Source of the DNA: Proteobacteria bacterium UBA6156
GTDB taxonomy: Bacteria; Pseudomonadota; Alphaproteobacteria; UBA2136; UBA6156
Reading direction: 5' to 3'
Assembly (NCBI GenBank): GCA_002422365.1
Contig: DIUO01000031.1
Location: 1 to 64,000 of the forward strand
DNA length: 64,000 bases
Shown here: in pieces, positions 34,171 to 42,896 of the stretch
How the letters are laid out: every line of letters begins with the position of its first letter
Numbering within the stretch: the first letter of the stretch is position 1
Translations under genes and position numbers: made by a program
Notes under the pieces: model-generated
Told to the model about the DNA's origin: nothing
What the model saw: only the letters and a program-made list of their open reading frames with translations
Database searches by the model: none

Positions 34171-34641
34171 TTAGCATGGATTGACGAAATGTGGGTAGAG
34201 CGCTGATTTTTCCCAACCCGGGTGAGAGGGCAAGCGGCTTTGCAGGAAGGCGAGTGCCTCTGGATATGATTTGAGAGCTGGTTCGTCGCAGCGACTGATT
34301 TTCCAGAGTTCTCCCCATTCTACCCGGCAGGCCATGCGTTGGATGGCATGGTGGATATCGTATTCTGGCGTTGGGCTGATGAGGTAAACCTGGTTGAAGA
34401 GCCAGTAGAGATGGAGACCTGTGGTTTGTACGGCTTTTTGGAATAATTCTGGGGTCGTGGCTGTTTCGTAGAGATTATCGAGAATGTCTTCGTGCTGGCT
34501 GCGAGGAAACGTATCGGTGCTAATGCCTGCAGCTTTGGCTAAGTTGCCACTGCCTGCGACAGTGCAATGGAGGCATTCATCCCAGACACTGGTAACAACC
34601 GGGGCTAAGATTTGGAGGAAGGTGAAGGTGGGTTGGTGCAC
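34171..34641 (-). CDS. Unknown protein B of a paralogous pair
   Basis: 156 residues from GTG 34641. DECLHCTVAGSG and LHLYWLFNQVYLISPTPEYD, then CRVEWG, match the gene 69 bp upstream (DDCLHCWIGGTG, IWVYWLFNGVFVLSPTEQVD, FRLEWG). It is shorter at both ends. I do not recognise the family; the conserved CxxC could bind a metal. It ends 9 nt before zur on the same strand. Confidence 0.65.
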   Translation of the reverse strand: MHQPTFTFLQILAPVVTSVWDECLHCTVAGSGNLAKAAGISTDTFPRSQHEDILDNLYETATTPELFQKAVQTTGLHLYWLFNQVYLISPTPEYDIHHAIQRMACRVEWGELWKISRCDEPALKSYPEALAFLQSRLPSHPGWEKSALYPHFVNPC

Positions 34642-34670
34642 AGTATGAACTTTGCTTTGAAGTGAATGGG

Positions 34671-34693
34671 GGGAGGGGCGACGGGCGCCCCTC
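34671..34693 (-). other. Hairpin between paralogs A and B
   Basis: GGAGGGGCG pairs with CGCCCCTCC (ends 34671 and 34693). No T-run on either strand; it may attenuate transcription from gene A into gene B and zur. Confidence 0.5.
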
Positions 34694-34709
34694 CGGTTCG
34701 TGATGATCG

Positions 34710-35549
34710 TTAACAGTCGCGGCGATCAGGCGACTGGTTCTGGAGTTGGAGTACCGAGCTTGGCTTGGGCTTCTGCGACGGGTCGAGCGGAATTGCAGGC
34801 GCGCCGCAGCCCCCACAATTGTAGGTGATCAACCGCTCTCCGAGACCGAGTTCCTGACGCAGGAGCTCGGTGCCGGTGAGGGAGCCGAACCATGCGCTTG
34901 CCGGTTCGAACAACGGCCCCTGGACGGGGATGTTGTCGATGCCGAGCGGGTGCTCGCGCGTGAGGCCGTCGCGGATACGTTCCAGACCCTCGGCCGCATT
35001 GAGACTGAGGTGCTGATAGACGTAGGCGCGGGCGTCGTCGTTCGTGCGTTCGGCTTTCGGCATGGTGCCGGTGAGGCCCCATTCCAAACGGAAGGCATGA
35101 CGGCGAAACGCCCAGTCGAGGTCGACCTGCTCGGTGGGAGACAAGACGAATACGCCGTTGAAGAGCCAGTAGACCCAGATGCCGTGATCTTCGGCGAAGA
35201 GCCTGCGTGGCACATCGAACATGGCGATGCGGCGCATGCTCAGCAGCAGGGGGTGTGGGGCTTCGGCATCTGACGCCATGAAGCCGCGCTTGCCGGTGTA
35301 GGGATCGAAGCGGGTCGGGCCCGAGCCGGTTCCCCCGATCCAGCAGTGCAGGCAGTCGTCGACGGGACCGTCGCTGCCCTGCATCTGGCGTGCCAAATGG
35401 ACGAGCCGGTCGTAGGCTTCGCCGAGGTCTTCCGGCATAACCTGCCGGATGATGGCTTCGGCTTCGGCCTCGTGATCCGGATTGCCCGGAATGAGGCCTG
35501 CGTAGCTGATGCCACGAGCGGCAAGGAGGTGGTCGGCATTGAAGGACAT
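34710..35549 (-). CDS. Unknown protein A of a paralogous pair, behind a Zur-like operator
   Basis: 279 residues from ATG 35549, behind GAGGAAACTTGT. Conserved blocks DDCLHCWIGGTGSGPTRFDP, RRIAMFDVPRRLFAE and VYWLFNGVFVLSPTEQVD are shared in part with gene B. A C-terminal CGGCGAP is a second CxxC. The promoter carries a palindrome almost identical to that of zigA. A zinc-responsive role is inferred from this context only; no known family recognised. Confidence 0.7.
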   Translation of the reverse strand: MSFNADHLLAARGISYAGLIPGNPDHEAEAEAIIRQVMPEDLGEAYDRLVHLARQMQGSDGPVDDCLHCWIGGTGSGPTRFDPYTGKRGFMASDAEAPHPLLLSMRRIAMFDVPRRLFAEDHGIWVYWLFNGVFVLSPTEQVDLDWAFRRHAFRLEWGLTGTMPKAERTNDDARAYVYQHLSLNAAEGLERIRDGLTREHPLGIDNIPVQGPLFEPASAWFGSLTGTELLRQELGLGERLITYNCGGCGAPAIPLDPSQKPKPSSVLQLQNQSPDRRDC

Positions 35550-35610
35550 ACAAGTTTCCTCGTTTTGAAATGGACAGGAATATGAGGCAAGCCTCGGGTG
35601 ATGCGTTTGC

Positions 35611-35639
35611 TGAATAGCATGTGTTAGGGATTAACACAA
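35611..35639 (-). promoter_or_regulatory. Promoter of gene A with Zur-like operator
   Basis: On the minus strand TTGTGT (35639-35634), 17 bp, TATTCA (35616-35611). The palindrome TGTTAGGGATTAACA (35622-35636 on the plus strand) overlaps the -35 and spacer and matches the zigA site in 13 of 15 bases; flanking bases extend it to TGTGTTA/TAACACA. Confidence 0.6.
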
Positions 35640-35659
35640 GGTGGGAGGGGCGGATTGGG

Positions 35660-37546
35660 TTAGATTTCGATGTGGTTGCCGATTTCTATGACCTGGTGGC
35701 GGGGGAGGTGGAAGTAGCTGACCGCCGATTGGGAGAGTTTGTCCATCAGGATGAAGATTTTCTCTTGCAGCGGGTTGAGTGCGGTATCTGGCGACGGGAT
35801 GTAGGTGTGGGTGCTGAGGAAGTAGCTGAGGGACTCCGGGTGGCGCACGGTGAGGCCATGCTGGCTGAGGCTGTGGTTGAGCAGGTGAGGGACGTTGGGA
35901 CGCTCGAGAAAGCCATAGGTGGCTTGCACGGTGGTGATGTTGTGGGGGTAGTGGCGCACGCTGAAACGCTCGGACGAGGGGTAGCGCGGGATGCGGGCGC
36001 GGGAGATTTTAAGAATGATGATTTGTGCGTGCAGCACCGCGTTGTGGTTGAGGTTGTAGATGAGGGCGGGGGGTGCGTGGTTGAGGTCGGACGTTAAAAA
36101 CACCGCGGTGCGCCGCACGTGCGGCAGGGTGGGGTTGATGTTGGCGATGAAGTCCTCTAGCGGCGGGGTGTGGCTGGAGACGATGGTTTGGCTGGCTTCT
36201 CGGCCCTTTACCCACACATACATGACAAAAAAGATGGCGCTGCCCAAAGCCAGGGGGAACCAGCCGCCGGAGGGGATTTTGTGGAGATTGGCGGTGAAAA
36301 AAAGTGTATCTATAGTAAGAAACGTGCCCAAAAACAGCGCCACCAGCAGCGGGTGCCAGCGGTTGCGGTTGAGCAGGACGGTGGTGGCGAGGAGGGTGGT
36401 CATCAGCATAGTGCCCGTGACCGCGATGCCGTAGGCGCCGGCGAGGTTGGTGGACGACTGAAAACTAATGACCAGCAACAGCACCGCCACCAGCATGAGG
36501 TAGTTAAGGAACGGCAGGTAGATTTGCCCGGCGTTGTGGATGTTGGTGTGAACCACCTGCATGCGCGGCAAGTAGCCCAATTGGATGGCCTGATGCGTGA
36601 CGCTGTAGGCGCCGCTGATGACCGCCTGCGAGGCGATGACGGTGGCGACGGTGGTGAGGGCGACCATGGGGTAGAGGAGGGCTTCTGGCACCATGAGGAA
36701 GAAGGGGTTGAGGAGGTTGCTTTCGTTTTGCAGCAGCAGGGCGCCCTGGCCGAAGTAGTTGAGCATGAGGGCGGGCCCGACGAGGAGGATCCAGGCCTTT
36801 TGGATAGGCTTGCGGCCGAGGTGGCCCATGTCGGCGTAGAGGGCTTCTCCGCCCGTGACGGCCAGCACCACCGCGCCCATGGTGAGGAATGCCATAAACG
36901 GTTGAGCGGCGGCAAAGTGAAGGGCGTGCACCGGATTGAGCGCCGCAAGCACCTGCGGCGCCTGGATGAGCTGGTTGAGACCCAGCATGGCGATAACCGA
37001 AAACCACACCAGCATGATGGGGCCAAACAGCGCGCCGACCTTGTGCGTGCCGAAGCGTTGCAAGCTGAACAGCAGGCTGAGGATAAGCACCGACAAAGGC
37101 ACCACGTAGCCATTGAAGGCGGGGACGGCGAGCTGCAGGCCTTCCATGGCGCTGATGACGGAGATGCTGGGGGTGATGAGGGCATCGCCATAAAACAAAG
37201 CCCCGCCGACCAGCCCCAGCATGAGCACGCGCATGCGCTGGCGGGGGGTGGCGAATTGGTCGATTGCCAGGGCGGTGAGGGCGAGGATGCCGCCTTCGCC
37301 GCGGTTGTCGGCCCGCATGACAATACTGACGTATTTGATGGTGACGACCAAGATGAGTGACCAGGCGATGGCGGAAAGGATGCCGTAGACGTTGAGGGGG
37401 TTTACATCTAACCCTGCGGCGTGGAAGGCTTCTCTCATTGTATAGAGGGGGCTGGTGCCGATGTCTCCGAACACCACACCCAGTGCGGCGACAAAGAGGG
37501 CGGTGCGGGTTTGGTGCGGGGTTTCGGCGGTGGGGTGGGTTGTCAT
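35660..37546 (-). CDS. kup: Low-affinity potassium transporter Kup
   Basis: 628 residues. GVVFGDIGTSPLYTMREAF, ADNRGEGGILALTAL and the following ten or more membrane helices are the KUP/HAK signatures, with a cytoplasmic C-terminal domain from about residue 450. It imports potassium with protons. The ATG at 37546 is 6 nt after a consensus -10 on the minus strand: TTGGCC (37581-37576), 17 bp, TAGTCT (37558-37553), so it is predicted to be leaderless. Confidence 0.95.
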   Translation of the reverse strand: MTTHPTAETPHQTRTALFVAALGVVFGDIGTSPLYTMREAFHAAGLDVNPLNVYGILSAIAWSLILVVTIKYVSIVMRADNRGEGGILALTALAIDQFATPRQRMRVLMLGLVGGALFYGDALITPSISVISAMEGLQLAVPAFNGYVVPLSVLILSLLFSLQRFGTHKVGALFGPIMLVWFSVIAMLGLNQLIQAPQVLAALNPVHALHFAAAQPFMAFLTMGAVVLAVTGGEALYADMGHLGRKPIQKAWILLVGPALMLNYFGQGALLLQNESNLLNPFFLMVPEALLYPMVALTTVATVIASQAVISGAYSVTHQAIQLGYLPRMQVVHTNIHNAGQIYLPFLNYLMLVAVLLLVISFQSSTNLAGAYGIAVTGTMLMTTLLATTVLLNRNRWHPLLVALFLGTFLTIDTLFFTANLHKIPSGGWFPLALGSAIFFVMYVWVKGREASQTIVSSHTPPLEDFIANINPTLPHVRRTAVFLTSDLNHAPPALIYNLNHNAVLHAQIIILKISRARIPRYPSSERFSVRHYPHNITTVQATYGFLERPNVPHLLNHSLSQHGLTVRHPESLSYFLSTHTYIPSPDTALNPLQEKIFILMDKLSQSAVSYFHLPRHQVIEIGNHIEI

Positions 37547-37552
37547 TCCCCC

Positions 37553-37581
37553 AGACTAGCGGCTGCCTTGGGCATGGCCAA
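37553..37581 (-). promoter_or_regulatory. kup promoter, predicted leaderless
   Basis: TTGGCC, 17 bp, TAGTCT, GGGGGA, ATG. Confidence 0.6.
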
Positions 37582-37784
37582 GCCGCATGTGGCCGCCAAG
37601 CGCCAGTTGGTGGCCAAAGTGTGCCCATGTTGCCACGCCTGCGCGTTGTGTGCTTGGAAATGATGCAAAAGGTGTTTGGTAAGGGGCAGGAATTGCATTA
37701 GCATAGGCGTTAACAAAACAGTACCGACCCCAAATGGGCGGAACGCACATAAAAAGAATAATAAAAAAGCGGGAGACCCCCACC

Positions 37785-38027
37785 ATGGCTGCTAAAGGTG
37801 TGAAGAATTTGCAGGAGGCCTTTTTGGCGCACCTGGCCAAAGGCCATGCGCCTGTGACGGTGTTTTTAACCAATGGGGTTAAACTTTCCGGGAATATCAC
37901 CTACGTGGACGCCGATGCTCTGACGCTGGCCCGCGATGGGGTGACGCAATTGATATTCAAGCACGCCATTGCGACTGTGATGCCGCAGGATGCGTTTAGC
38001 ATTTATGATTTGATGGGCGGCGAATAG
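37785..38027 (+). CDS. hfq: RNA chaperone Hfq
   Basis: 80 residues. NLQEAFLAHLAKGHAPVTVF, LTNGVKLSGNITYVDADALT and the Sm2 motif IFKHAIATVMP are those of Hfq, with KHAI at the uridine-binding proximal face. It forms a hexamer that pairs small RNAs with mRNAs. The start at 37785 was chosen because the Hfq fold begins there. A -10-like TAGCAT lies about 85 bp upstream. A strong terminator (38113-38142) separates it from hflX. Confidence 0.96.
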   Translation: MAAKGVKNLQEAFLAHLAKGHAPVTVFLTNGVKLSGNITYVDADALTLARDGVTQLIFKHAIATVMPQDAFSIYDLMGGE

Positions 38028-38066
38028 TGCTTGGTGTTTAGTGTTTCGTATTTAGTGTTTCGTGTT
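38028..38066 (+). repeat. Heptamer array, GTGTTTA/G family
   Basis: GTGCTTG GTGTTTA GTGTTTC GTATTTA GTGTTTC GTGTTTG, beginning at the hfq stop codon. Confidence 0.85.
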
Positions 38067-38112
38067 TGGCGGTGAGATTGAAGTGCCAGGCATTTTGAAT
38101 TCTGATATTGTG

Positions 38113-38142
38113 CCGTGGGTGGTTTGCCCACGGATTTTTTTT
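38113..38142 (+). terminator. Terminator after hfq
   Basis: CCGTGGG (38113-38119) pairs with CCCACGG (38127-38133), then A and eight T. Confidence 0.88.
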
Positions 38143-38177
38143 AGTGAGTAATTGAATTAGTAAGGGGAGTTTTGCGG

Positions 38178-39467
38178 ATGCCTGCAACGATTGAACGGAT
38201 TGCTGCTGCGCCGAAGGGGGCTGTGGTTGGGGTGGATTTTCCGCGTGGGTATGCCCGCGACGACCATGCCCTGCCGTTACAGCCCCGGGGCGTGCGCACC
38301 CAGGACGAGCGGTTGGCGGAAGCCATAAACCTGGCGCAGGCGCTGGATATTGATGTGGTTTATAGCGAGAGTGTGACGCTTTCGAAAATTAACCCCGCCA
38401 CCCTGCTGGGGGGTGGCGTGGTGGAGCGCTTGGCTGCCGTGGTGGCAGAGCAGAAGTTGGAGGTGGTGTTTGTGGATGCAAGCCTGAGCCCCCGCCAACA
38501 GCGCGAGCTGGAAGTGCAGCTGGCATGCAAAGTGGTGGACCGCACAGGCGTGATTTTGGATATTTTTGCGGCGCGGGCGCGGACGCGCGCCGGGCAATTG
38601 CAGGTGGAAGTGGCGCAGTTGGTTTACCAACAAAGCCGGTTGGTGCGCCTGTGGAGCCACTTGGAGCGCCAGCGCGGCGGCATGGGCAAAACCGGGGGCC
38701 CTGGTGAGCGCCAGCTGGAGCTGGACAAGCGCATGCTGAAAACCCGTTTGGCTAAAGTGCGTGGGGAATTACGCGATGTGGAGCAAACGCGCGGGCTGCA
38801 ACGGATGGCGCGGCAGAAGGCGGATGTGCCCACCGTGGCGCTGGTGGGATATACGAACGCGGGGAAAAGCACGCTGTTTAATAAAATGGTGGATGCGGGC
38901 ACCCTGATGGCGGATGCGCTGTTTGCGACCCTTGACCCGCTGATGCGCAGGCTGGAGCTGCCCGGCGGGCTGGATGTGGTGCTGGTGGATACGGTGGGGT
39001 TTATTGCCGACCTGCCGCATGAGCTGGTGGAAGCCTTTAAGGCGACCCTGGAAGAAGTGGTGATGGCCGATGTGCTGCTGCATGTGCACGACCTGAGCAG
39101 CCCGGAAATGGACGCCCAAGCCGCCGACGTGCGCAACGTGCTGGCGCAGATAGGCGCCGCCGACAAGCGCATGATTGAGGTTTATAACAAGCTGGATAAA
39201 GTGCCCGGCGCGCTGGTGCCCAAAGGTGGCGTGGCCGTGGCCGCCGCCAACGGGCAAGGTGTGGCCGAGCTGCTGGAAGTGCTGCGCCAGCGCCTGCAAG
39301 CCGATTGGGAAACCGCGACCGTGCAGGTGCACGCCAGCGACGGGCGCCGCCTGGCGTGGCTGCATGCGCATGGCGATGTTATGGAACAACACCTCGACAA
39401 CGAAACATGGACACTGGTGGTTAAGTTGCGGGCCGCCGACCTAGCGGCTTGGCGCCAGATGGCATAG
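38178..39467 (+). CDS. hflX: Ribosome-associated GTPase HflX
   Basis: 429 residues from ATG 38178. The N-terminal HflX domain ends in KTGGPGERQLELDKR; the G domain has Walker A GYTNAGKST (G1), DTVGF (G3) and YNKLDK (G4). HflX splits stalled ribosomes, and hfq-hflX is a conserved pairing. AAGGGGAG lies 9 nt upstream. A GTGAGCAGTGAACA heptamer remnant follows the stop (39468-39487). Confidence 0.95.
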   Translation: MPATIERIAAAPKGAVVGVDFPRGYARDDHALPLQPRGVRTQDERLAEAINLAQALDIDVVYSESVTLSKINPATLLGGGVVERLAAVVAEQKLEVVFVDASLSPRQQRELEVQLACKVVDRTGVILDIFAARARTRAGQLQVEVAQLVYQQSRLVRLWSHLERQRGGMGKTGGPGERQLELDKRMLKTRLAKVRGELRDVEQTRGLQRMARQKADVPTVALVGYTNAGKSTLFNKMVDAGTLMADALFATLDPLMRRLELPGGLDVVLVDTVGFIADLPHELVEAFKATLEEVVMADVLLHVHDLSSPEMDAQAADVRNVLAQIGAADKRMIEVYNKLDKVPGALVPKGGVAVAAANGQGVAELLEVLRQRLQADWETATVQVHASDGRRLAWLHAHGDVMEQHLDNETWTLVVKLRAADLAAWRQMA

Positions 39468-39552
39468 TTTAGTGAGCAGTGAACAGCTTCCGCTGATCGG
39501 TGACGCAGAGAATAATTATTGGGAAAAGAACAGCGTGCTGCCCTTGAAGAGC

Positions 39553-39789
39553 CTAAGCCAGAATGTTGATGATGCTGCCGCGCACGCTGTCGGTATAGCC
39601 GCCGCCGTTGGCCACCTGGCTGCTTGGGGTGGTGCGGGCTGCGCTGATGCTTTCTACCGCCGTGACCGGGCCGCTTTGGGCGGCGTTCTGCACATAAGCG
39701 GTGGCCATGGGGCTGCCAGCCTTGCTGAACGTGGAGACGTTGACGGGGCGGGCGGTGCCGGCGTTGTACGATGCGATGCGGATATCCAT
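39553..39789 (-). CDS. Small hypothetical protein, 78 residues
   Basis: Starts MDIRIASYNAGTARPVNVST and ends SVRGSIINILA. Ser/Ala/Gly-rich, no membrane segment. Support comes from a consensus leaderless-type promoter on the minus strand: TTGCAC (39824-39819), 17 bp, TAAGGT (39801-39796), 6 nt, ATG. Its 5' end lies against the start of the GGDEF-EAL gene. Family unknown. Confidence 0.6.
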   Translation of the reverse strand: MDIRIASYNAGTARPVNVSTFSKAGSPMATAYVQNAAQSGPVTAVESISAARTTPSSQVANGGGYTDSVRGSIINILA

Positions 39790-39795
39790 GCACGA

Positions 39796-39824
39796 ACCTT
39801 AGACCCCCTGTGGCGCATGTGCAA
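39796..39824 (-). promoter_or_regulatory. Promoter of the 78-residue gene, predicted leaderless
   Basis: TTGCAC, 17 bp, TAAGGT, TCGTGC, ATG at 39789. Confidence 0.55.
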
Positions 39825-39836
39825 GAGGGTTGCTTA

Positions 39837-42326
39837 ATGCGTGAGCTGCTGCACCAATTTTGGGCAACCCTGATGGGGATATGGTGGCTGCCGATGGCCG
39901 CCATGGCCGTGGGTGCAAGCCTGCTGGCGCTGGTGGTGGGCTGGTGGTGGGCCGGGCGCGAGCTGCGGCGCAAGCTGAACCTGGCCGTAGAGCACCGCAC
40001 GCGGAGGCTGGAAGATGTGAGCCGCCGCTTTAGGGTGATGGCCGACAATGCCTATGATCTGATTTGCATTTGCAACGCCGACGGGCGCATGGATTATTTG
40101 AACGCGGCGTTTACCCGAGTGCTTGGCTTTGGCAAAGAAGAATTGCGCGACGTGCGCCTGCCCGAATGGGTGCACCCCCGCAACCGCGAAGAGCTGGCGG
40201 ATATTTTGCGCCGCGTGGTGGCGCAGGGGGGGACTGTGGAGGCGAATATGAAATTCCCCCACGTGGGGGGCGGTTGGGTGGATGTGGAGCTGGTGGCCAA
40301 AGGGCTGCCGGACAGCGACTGGGTGGTGCGCAGCGTGGTGCTGCACGCGCGTGACATTAGCCAGCGCCGCAAGATGCTGGATGAGCTGGCGCGCAACGAA
40401 CAGCGGTTTAAGGATTTTGCAGGCAGCAGTGCCGACTGGCTGTGGGAAACGGATGTGGCAGGGGTGTTTAGGTATGTGAGCCCCGGCGTGACCAACGTGC
40501 TGGGGTATGAGCCCGAAGAGCTGATTGGCCAAAACCAGATGAACGTGCTGTATGCCAGCGACGACGACAGCGGCCGCGAGCTGGTGCAAAACCGTGTGGA
40601 GCGCCACCAGCCCTACCGCGAGCTGGAGCTGTGGACGAAGAGCAAGAATGGCGACCGGGTGTGTTTGCGGCTTTCTGGCATGCCGGTGTTTGATGTGATG
40701 CAGGAATTTGTGGGGTACCGGGGGGCGGCGAGCAATGTGACATCGAGCAAAGTGGAACGCGAGCATGTGTTTAGGCTGGCGACCACCGACCACCTGACCG
40801 GGTTGCTGAACGGTGCGCGTTTTAAAGAAGAGCTGGAGCGGGCGGTGGTGCTGGCGCGGCGCCATGGCACCAGCGGGGCGGTGCTGTTTATTGACCTTGA
40901 CCGCTTTAAGGAAGTGAACGACACCCACGGCCACGAGGCTGGTGACCGGATTTTGCTGGGAGTGGCGGATATTTTGCGCGACAGCGTGCGCAGCACCGAT
41001 ATTGTGGCGCGGCGGGGCGGGGATGAATTTTCGATAATTATGCACAACATTGATGTGGACAGTGCGGCGGCCAAAGTGCAGCGCATGATTGAACGCATTA
41101 AGGCCTTTGGCGTGGATTACAACGGCACCCGCCTGACCGTGACGATGAGCGTGGGGATGGTGCAGTACCCGCAGGATGACCGTGGCGCCGACCACTTGAT
41201 TATGAGTGCCGACCTTGCGATGTATCGGGCCAAAGACATGGGCCGTAACCGCCTGTTTGTGGATGCCACCGACGCCACCAGTGAGACCGTGGGCAGTGTG
41301 CGCGCCCAGCTGAAATGGGTGGATAGGCTGCGGTATTGCCTGGAGAATGATGAGTTCCAGATGTATTACCAGGCGATTTTGCCCGCGCACAAAACCGAGC
41401 GCCCGTTGTTTGAAGCGTTGCTGCGTATTTTTGATGAAGATGGCAAAGTGGCCAGCCCGGCGCTGTATATTGATGCGGCGGAGCACTTTGGGTTGATTCA
41501 GCAGCTTGACCTGGCGGTGGTGAAGCGCGTGTTTATTACGCAGCGCGCGCTGATGGATGAGGGCGTGAATGTGGATGTGAGTATTAATCTTTCTAGCCGC
41601 ACTTTAGGCGACCCGGCAGTGGTGCCCAAGCTGCGGCAGCTGATGGAGGATTATCGGATTGACCCCGCGCGGATTATTTTTGAAGTGACGGAGACGATGG
41701 CGATCCATGACCCCGCCCAGATGCGCGATATTGAAGAGATTCGGGCGTTTATTGATAGTTTGCGGGCGATGGGGTTCCGGTTTGCGCTGGATGATTTTGG
41801 GACCGGGTTTACGAGCTTTAGGTACCTGAAAGTGCTGAACGTGGACATAGTGAAAATTGACGGTGAGTACGTAAAAGACCTGGTGCGCGACCCGGATGAC
41901 CGCCTGTTTGTGCAAAGCATGGTGCAGCTGTGTGACGGCCTGGGCATTGGCACTATTGCCGAATTTGTGGAAGACACCGCGACACTGGCAGTGCTGAAAG
42001 AGCTGGGCGTGGGCGCGGGGCAGGGGTGGTTGTTTGCGAAGCCTCAGCCGGATTTGAGGGCGTTGGCGGCGGCGTATTCGGGCAAAACCATGGATGATTT
42101 TGATGATGCTTTGCCGTTGCTGGAAGTGGCGAAACATGCGGCGGCTGCGCTTGAGGTTGTTGCGGCTGAGGTGCCGGTGGCTGCGGGTGAGGTGGTGACG
42201 GCGGTGCGGAGCTCGGTAAAAGCGGCCAAGCTGAAAAAGGCGGGGAAAGCCACCCGCGCGGGCGAACGTGCGGCAGGCAAGAGCAAAGCCGGGGCGCAGG
42301 CTAAAGCCAAAGCGGCTGTGCAGTAG
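39837..42326 (+). CDS. PAS-GGDEF-EAL cyclic di-GMP protein with basic tail
   Basis: 829 residues. One or two membrane helices near the start, two PAS domains (about 60-175 and 185-305), a GGDEF domain with an intact ARRGGDEF and an RSTD I-site, and an EAL domain with FEALLRI, INLSSRTLGD, FEVTETMAI and LDDFGTGFTSF. Both active sites look preserved, so it may make or break c-di-GMP. The last 70 residues are Ala/Lys/Arg-rich (KAAKLKKAGKATRAGERAAG), unusual for the family. ATG 39837 follows AGAGGG. Confidence 0.88.
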   Translation: MRELLHQFWATLMGIWWLPMAAMAVGASLLALVVGWWWAGRELRRKLNLAVEHRTRRLEDVSRRFRVMADNAYDLICICNADGRMDYLNAAFTRVLGFGKEELRDVRLPEWVHPRNREELADILRRVVAQGGTVEANMKFPHVGGGWVDVELVAKGLPDSDWVVRSVVLHARDISQRRKMLDELARNEQRFKDFAGSSADWLWETDVAGVFRYVSPGVTNVLGYEPEELIGQNQMNVLYASDDDSGRELVQNRVERHQPYRELELWTKSKNGDRVCLRLSGMPVFDVMQEFVGYRGAASNVTSSKVEREHVFRLATTDHLTGLLNGARFKEELERAVVLARRHGTSGAVLFIDLDRFKEVNDTHGHEAGDRILLGVADILRDSVRSTDIVARRGGDEFSIIMHNIDVDSAAAKVQRMIERIKAFGVDYNGTRLTVTMSVGMVQYPQDDRGADHLIMSADLAMYRAKDMGRNRLFVDATDATSETVGSVRAQLKWVDRLRYCLENDEFQMYYQAILPAHKTERPLFEALLRIFDEDGKVASPALYIDAAEHFGLIQQLDLAVVKRVFITQRALMDEGVNVDVSINLSSRTLGDPAVVPKLRQLMEDYRIDPARIIFEVTETMAIHDPAQMRDIEEIRAFIDSLRAMGFRFALDDFGTGFTSFRYLKVLNVDIVKIDGEYVKDLVRDPDDRLFVQSMVQLCDGLGIGTIAEFVEDTATLAVLKELGVGAGQGWLFAKPQPDLRALAAAYSGKTMDDFDDALPLLEVAKHAAAALEVVAAEVPVAAGEVVTAVRSSVKAAKLKKAGKATRAGERAAGKSKAGAQAKAKAAVQ

Positions 42327-42533
42327 TTATTTGATGTAGGCGATGTAGATGAGGATTTCTATCAACAGCAGAATGCAGAGGCCGACACGGAGGGCCATGA
42401 GAAACGTGCCTTTGCCGTTGGCAGGGGCGCCGGTAGTGCCGGGATTGGACATGCCCGCCACGCCCATGAGCATGGTGGCGACCGCCGCCACGAAGGTGGC
42501 GACCATGATGTATGCGAAGGGATGTGTGAACAT
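42327..42533 (-). CDS. Twin-membrane-segment small protein (HIG1-like)
   Basis: 68 residues from ATG 42533. Two helices (IMVATFVAAVATMLMGVAGM and ALRVGLCILLLIEILIYIAY) joined by a short polar loop resemble the twin-transmembrane/HIG1-like proteins of alphaproteobacteria. An in-frame ATG at 42575 exists, but TTGCCA (42569-42564), 17 bp, TACTCT (42546-42541), 7 nt, ATG 42533 makes the inner start the better choice. Confidence 0.65.
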   Translation of the reverse strand: MFTHPFAYIMVATFVAAVATMLMGVAGMSNPGTTGAPANGKGTFLMALRVGLCILLLIEILIYIAYIK

Positions 42534-42540
42534 GGTGGCC

Positions 42541-42569
42541 AGAGTAGGCGGGTTTAAGGCGGCTGGCAA
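42541..42569 (-). promoter_or_regulatory. Promoter of the twin-TM gene, predicted leaderless
   Basis: TTGCCA, 17 bp, TACTCT, GGCCACC, ATG at 42533. Confidence 0.55.
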
Positions 42570-42592
42570 GAACATGGGGCGAGGGGGATAAG

Positions 42593-42892
42593 GTGCCGCG
42601 TGTGATGATACGATATAAGCAGGAAACCCATGAGGTGCAGGTTAGTGCGGGCCTGAGCGTGCTGATTGCGGCAAGCCTGGCCGGTTTGGAAGAGATGGGA
42701 TTTGGTGATTGTGGTGGCAATTTAGTGTGCGCCACCTGCCACGTGCGCGTAAACAGTGGTACATTTGCGCCGATGAAACCCGATGAACAGTTAATGCTGG
42801 ATACCCTGCCACGCACCCACCCCAACAGCCGCCTGGGCTGCCAGCTGCGCGTGAGCGACGACTGCGACGTGGAATGGATGGGAGCCCGCTAA
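42593..42892 (+). CDS. [2Fe-2S] ferredoxin, adrenodoxin type
   Basis: 99 residues. DCGGNLVCATCHVRV gives Cys-x5-Cys-x2-Cys and GCQL the fourth ligand, as in vertebrate-type/bacterial [2Fe-2S] ferredoxins. It carries electrons for a redox partner not evident here. GTG 42593 follows GAGGGGGATAAG; ATG 42605 is an alternative. The next gene starts 4 nt after the stop. Confidence 0.88.
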   Translation: MPRVMIRYKQETHEVQVSAGLSVLIAASLAGLEEMGFGDCGGNLVCATCHVRVNSGTFAPMKPDEQLMLDTLPRTHPNSRLGCQLRVSDDCDVEWMGAR

Positions 42893-42896
42893 CCCC

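Noticed and set aside
36170..37360. 396-codon plus-strand frame
   Set aside because: Opposite kup, whose protein is unmistakable; the plus-strand product is low-complexity Glu/Asp/Gly/His.
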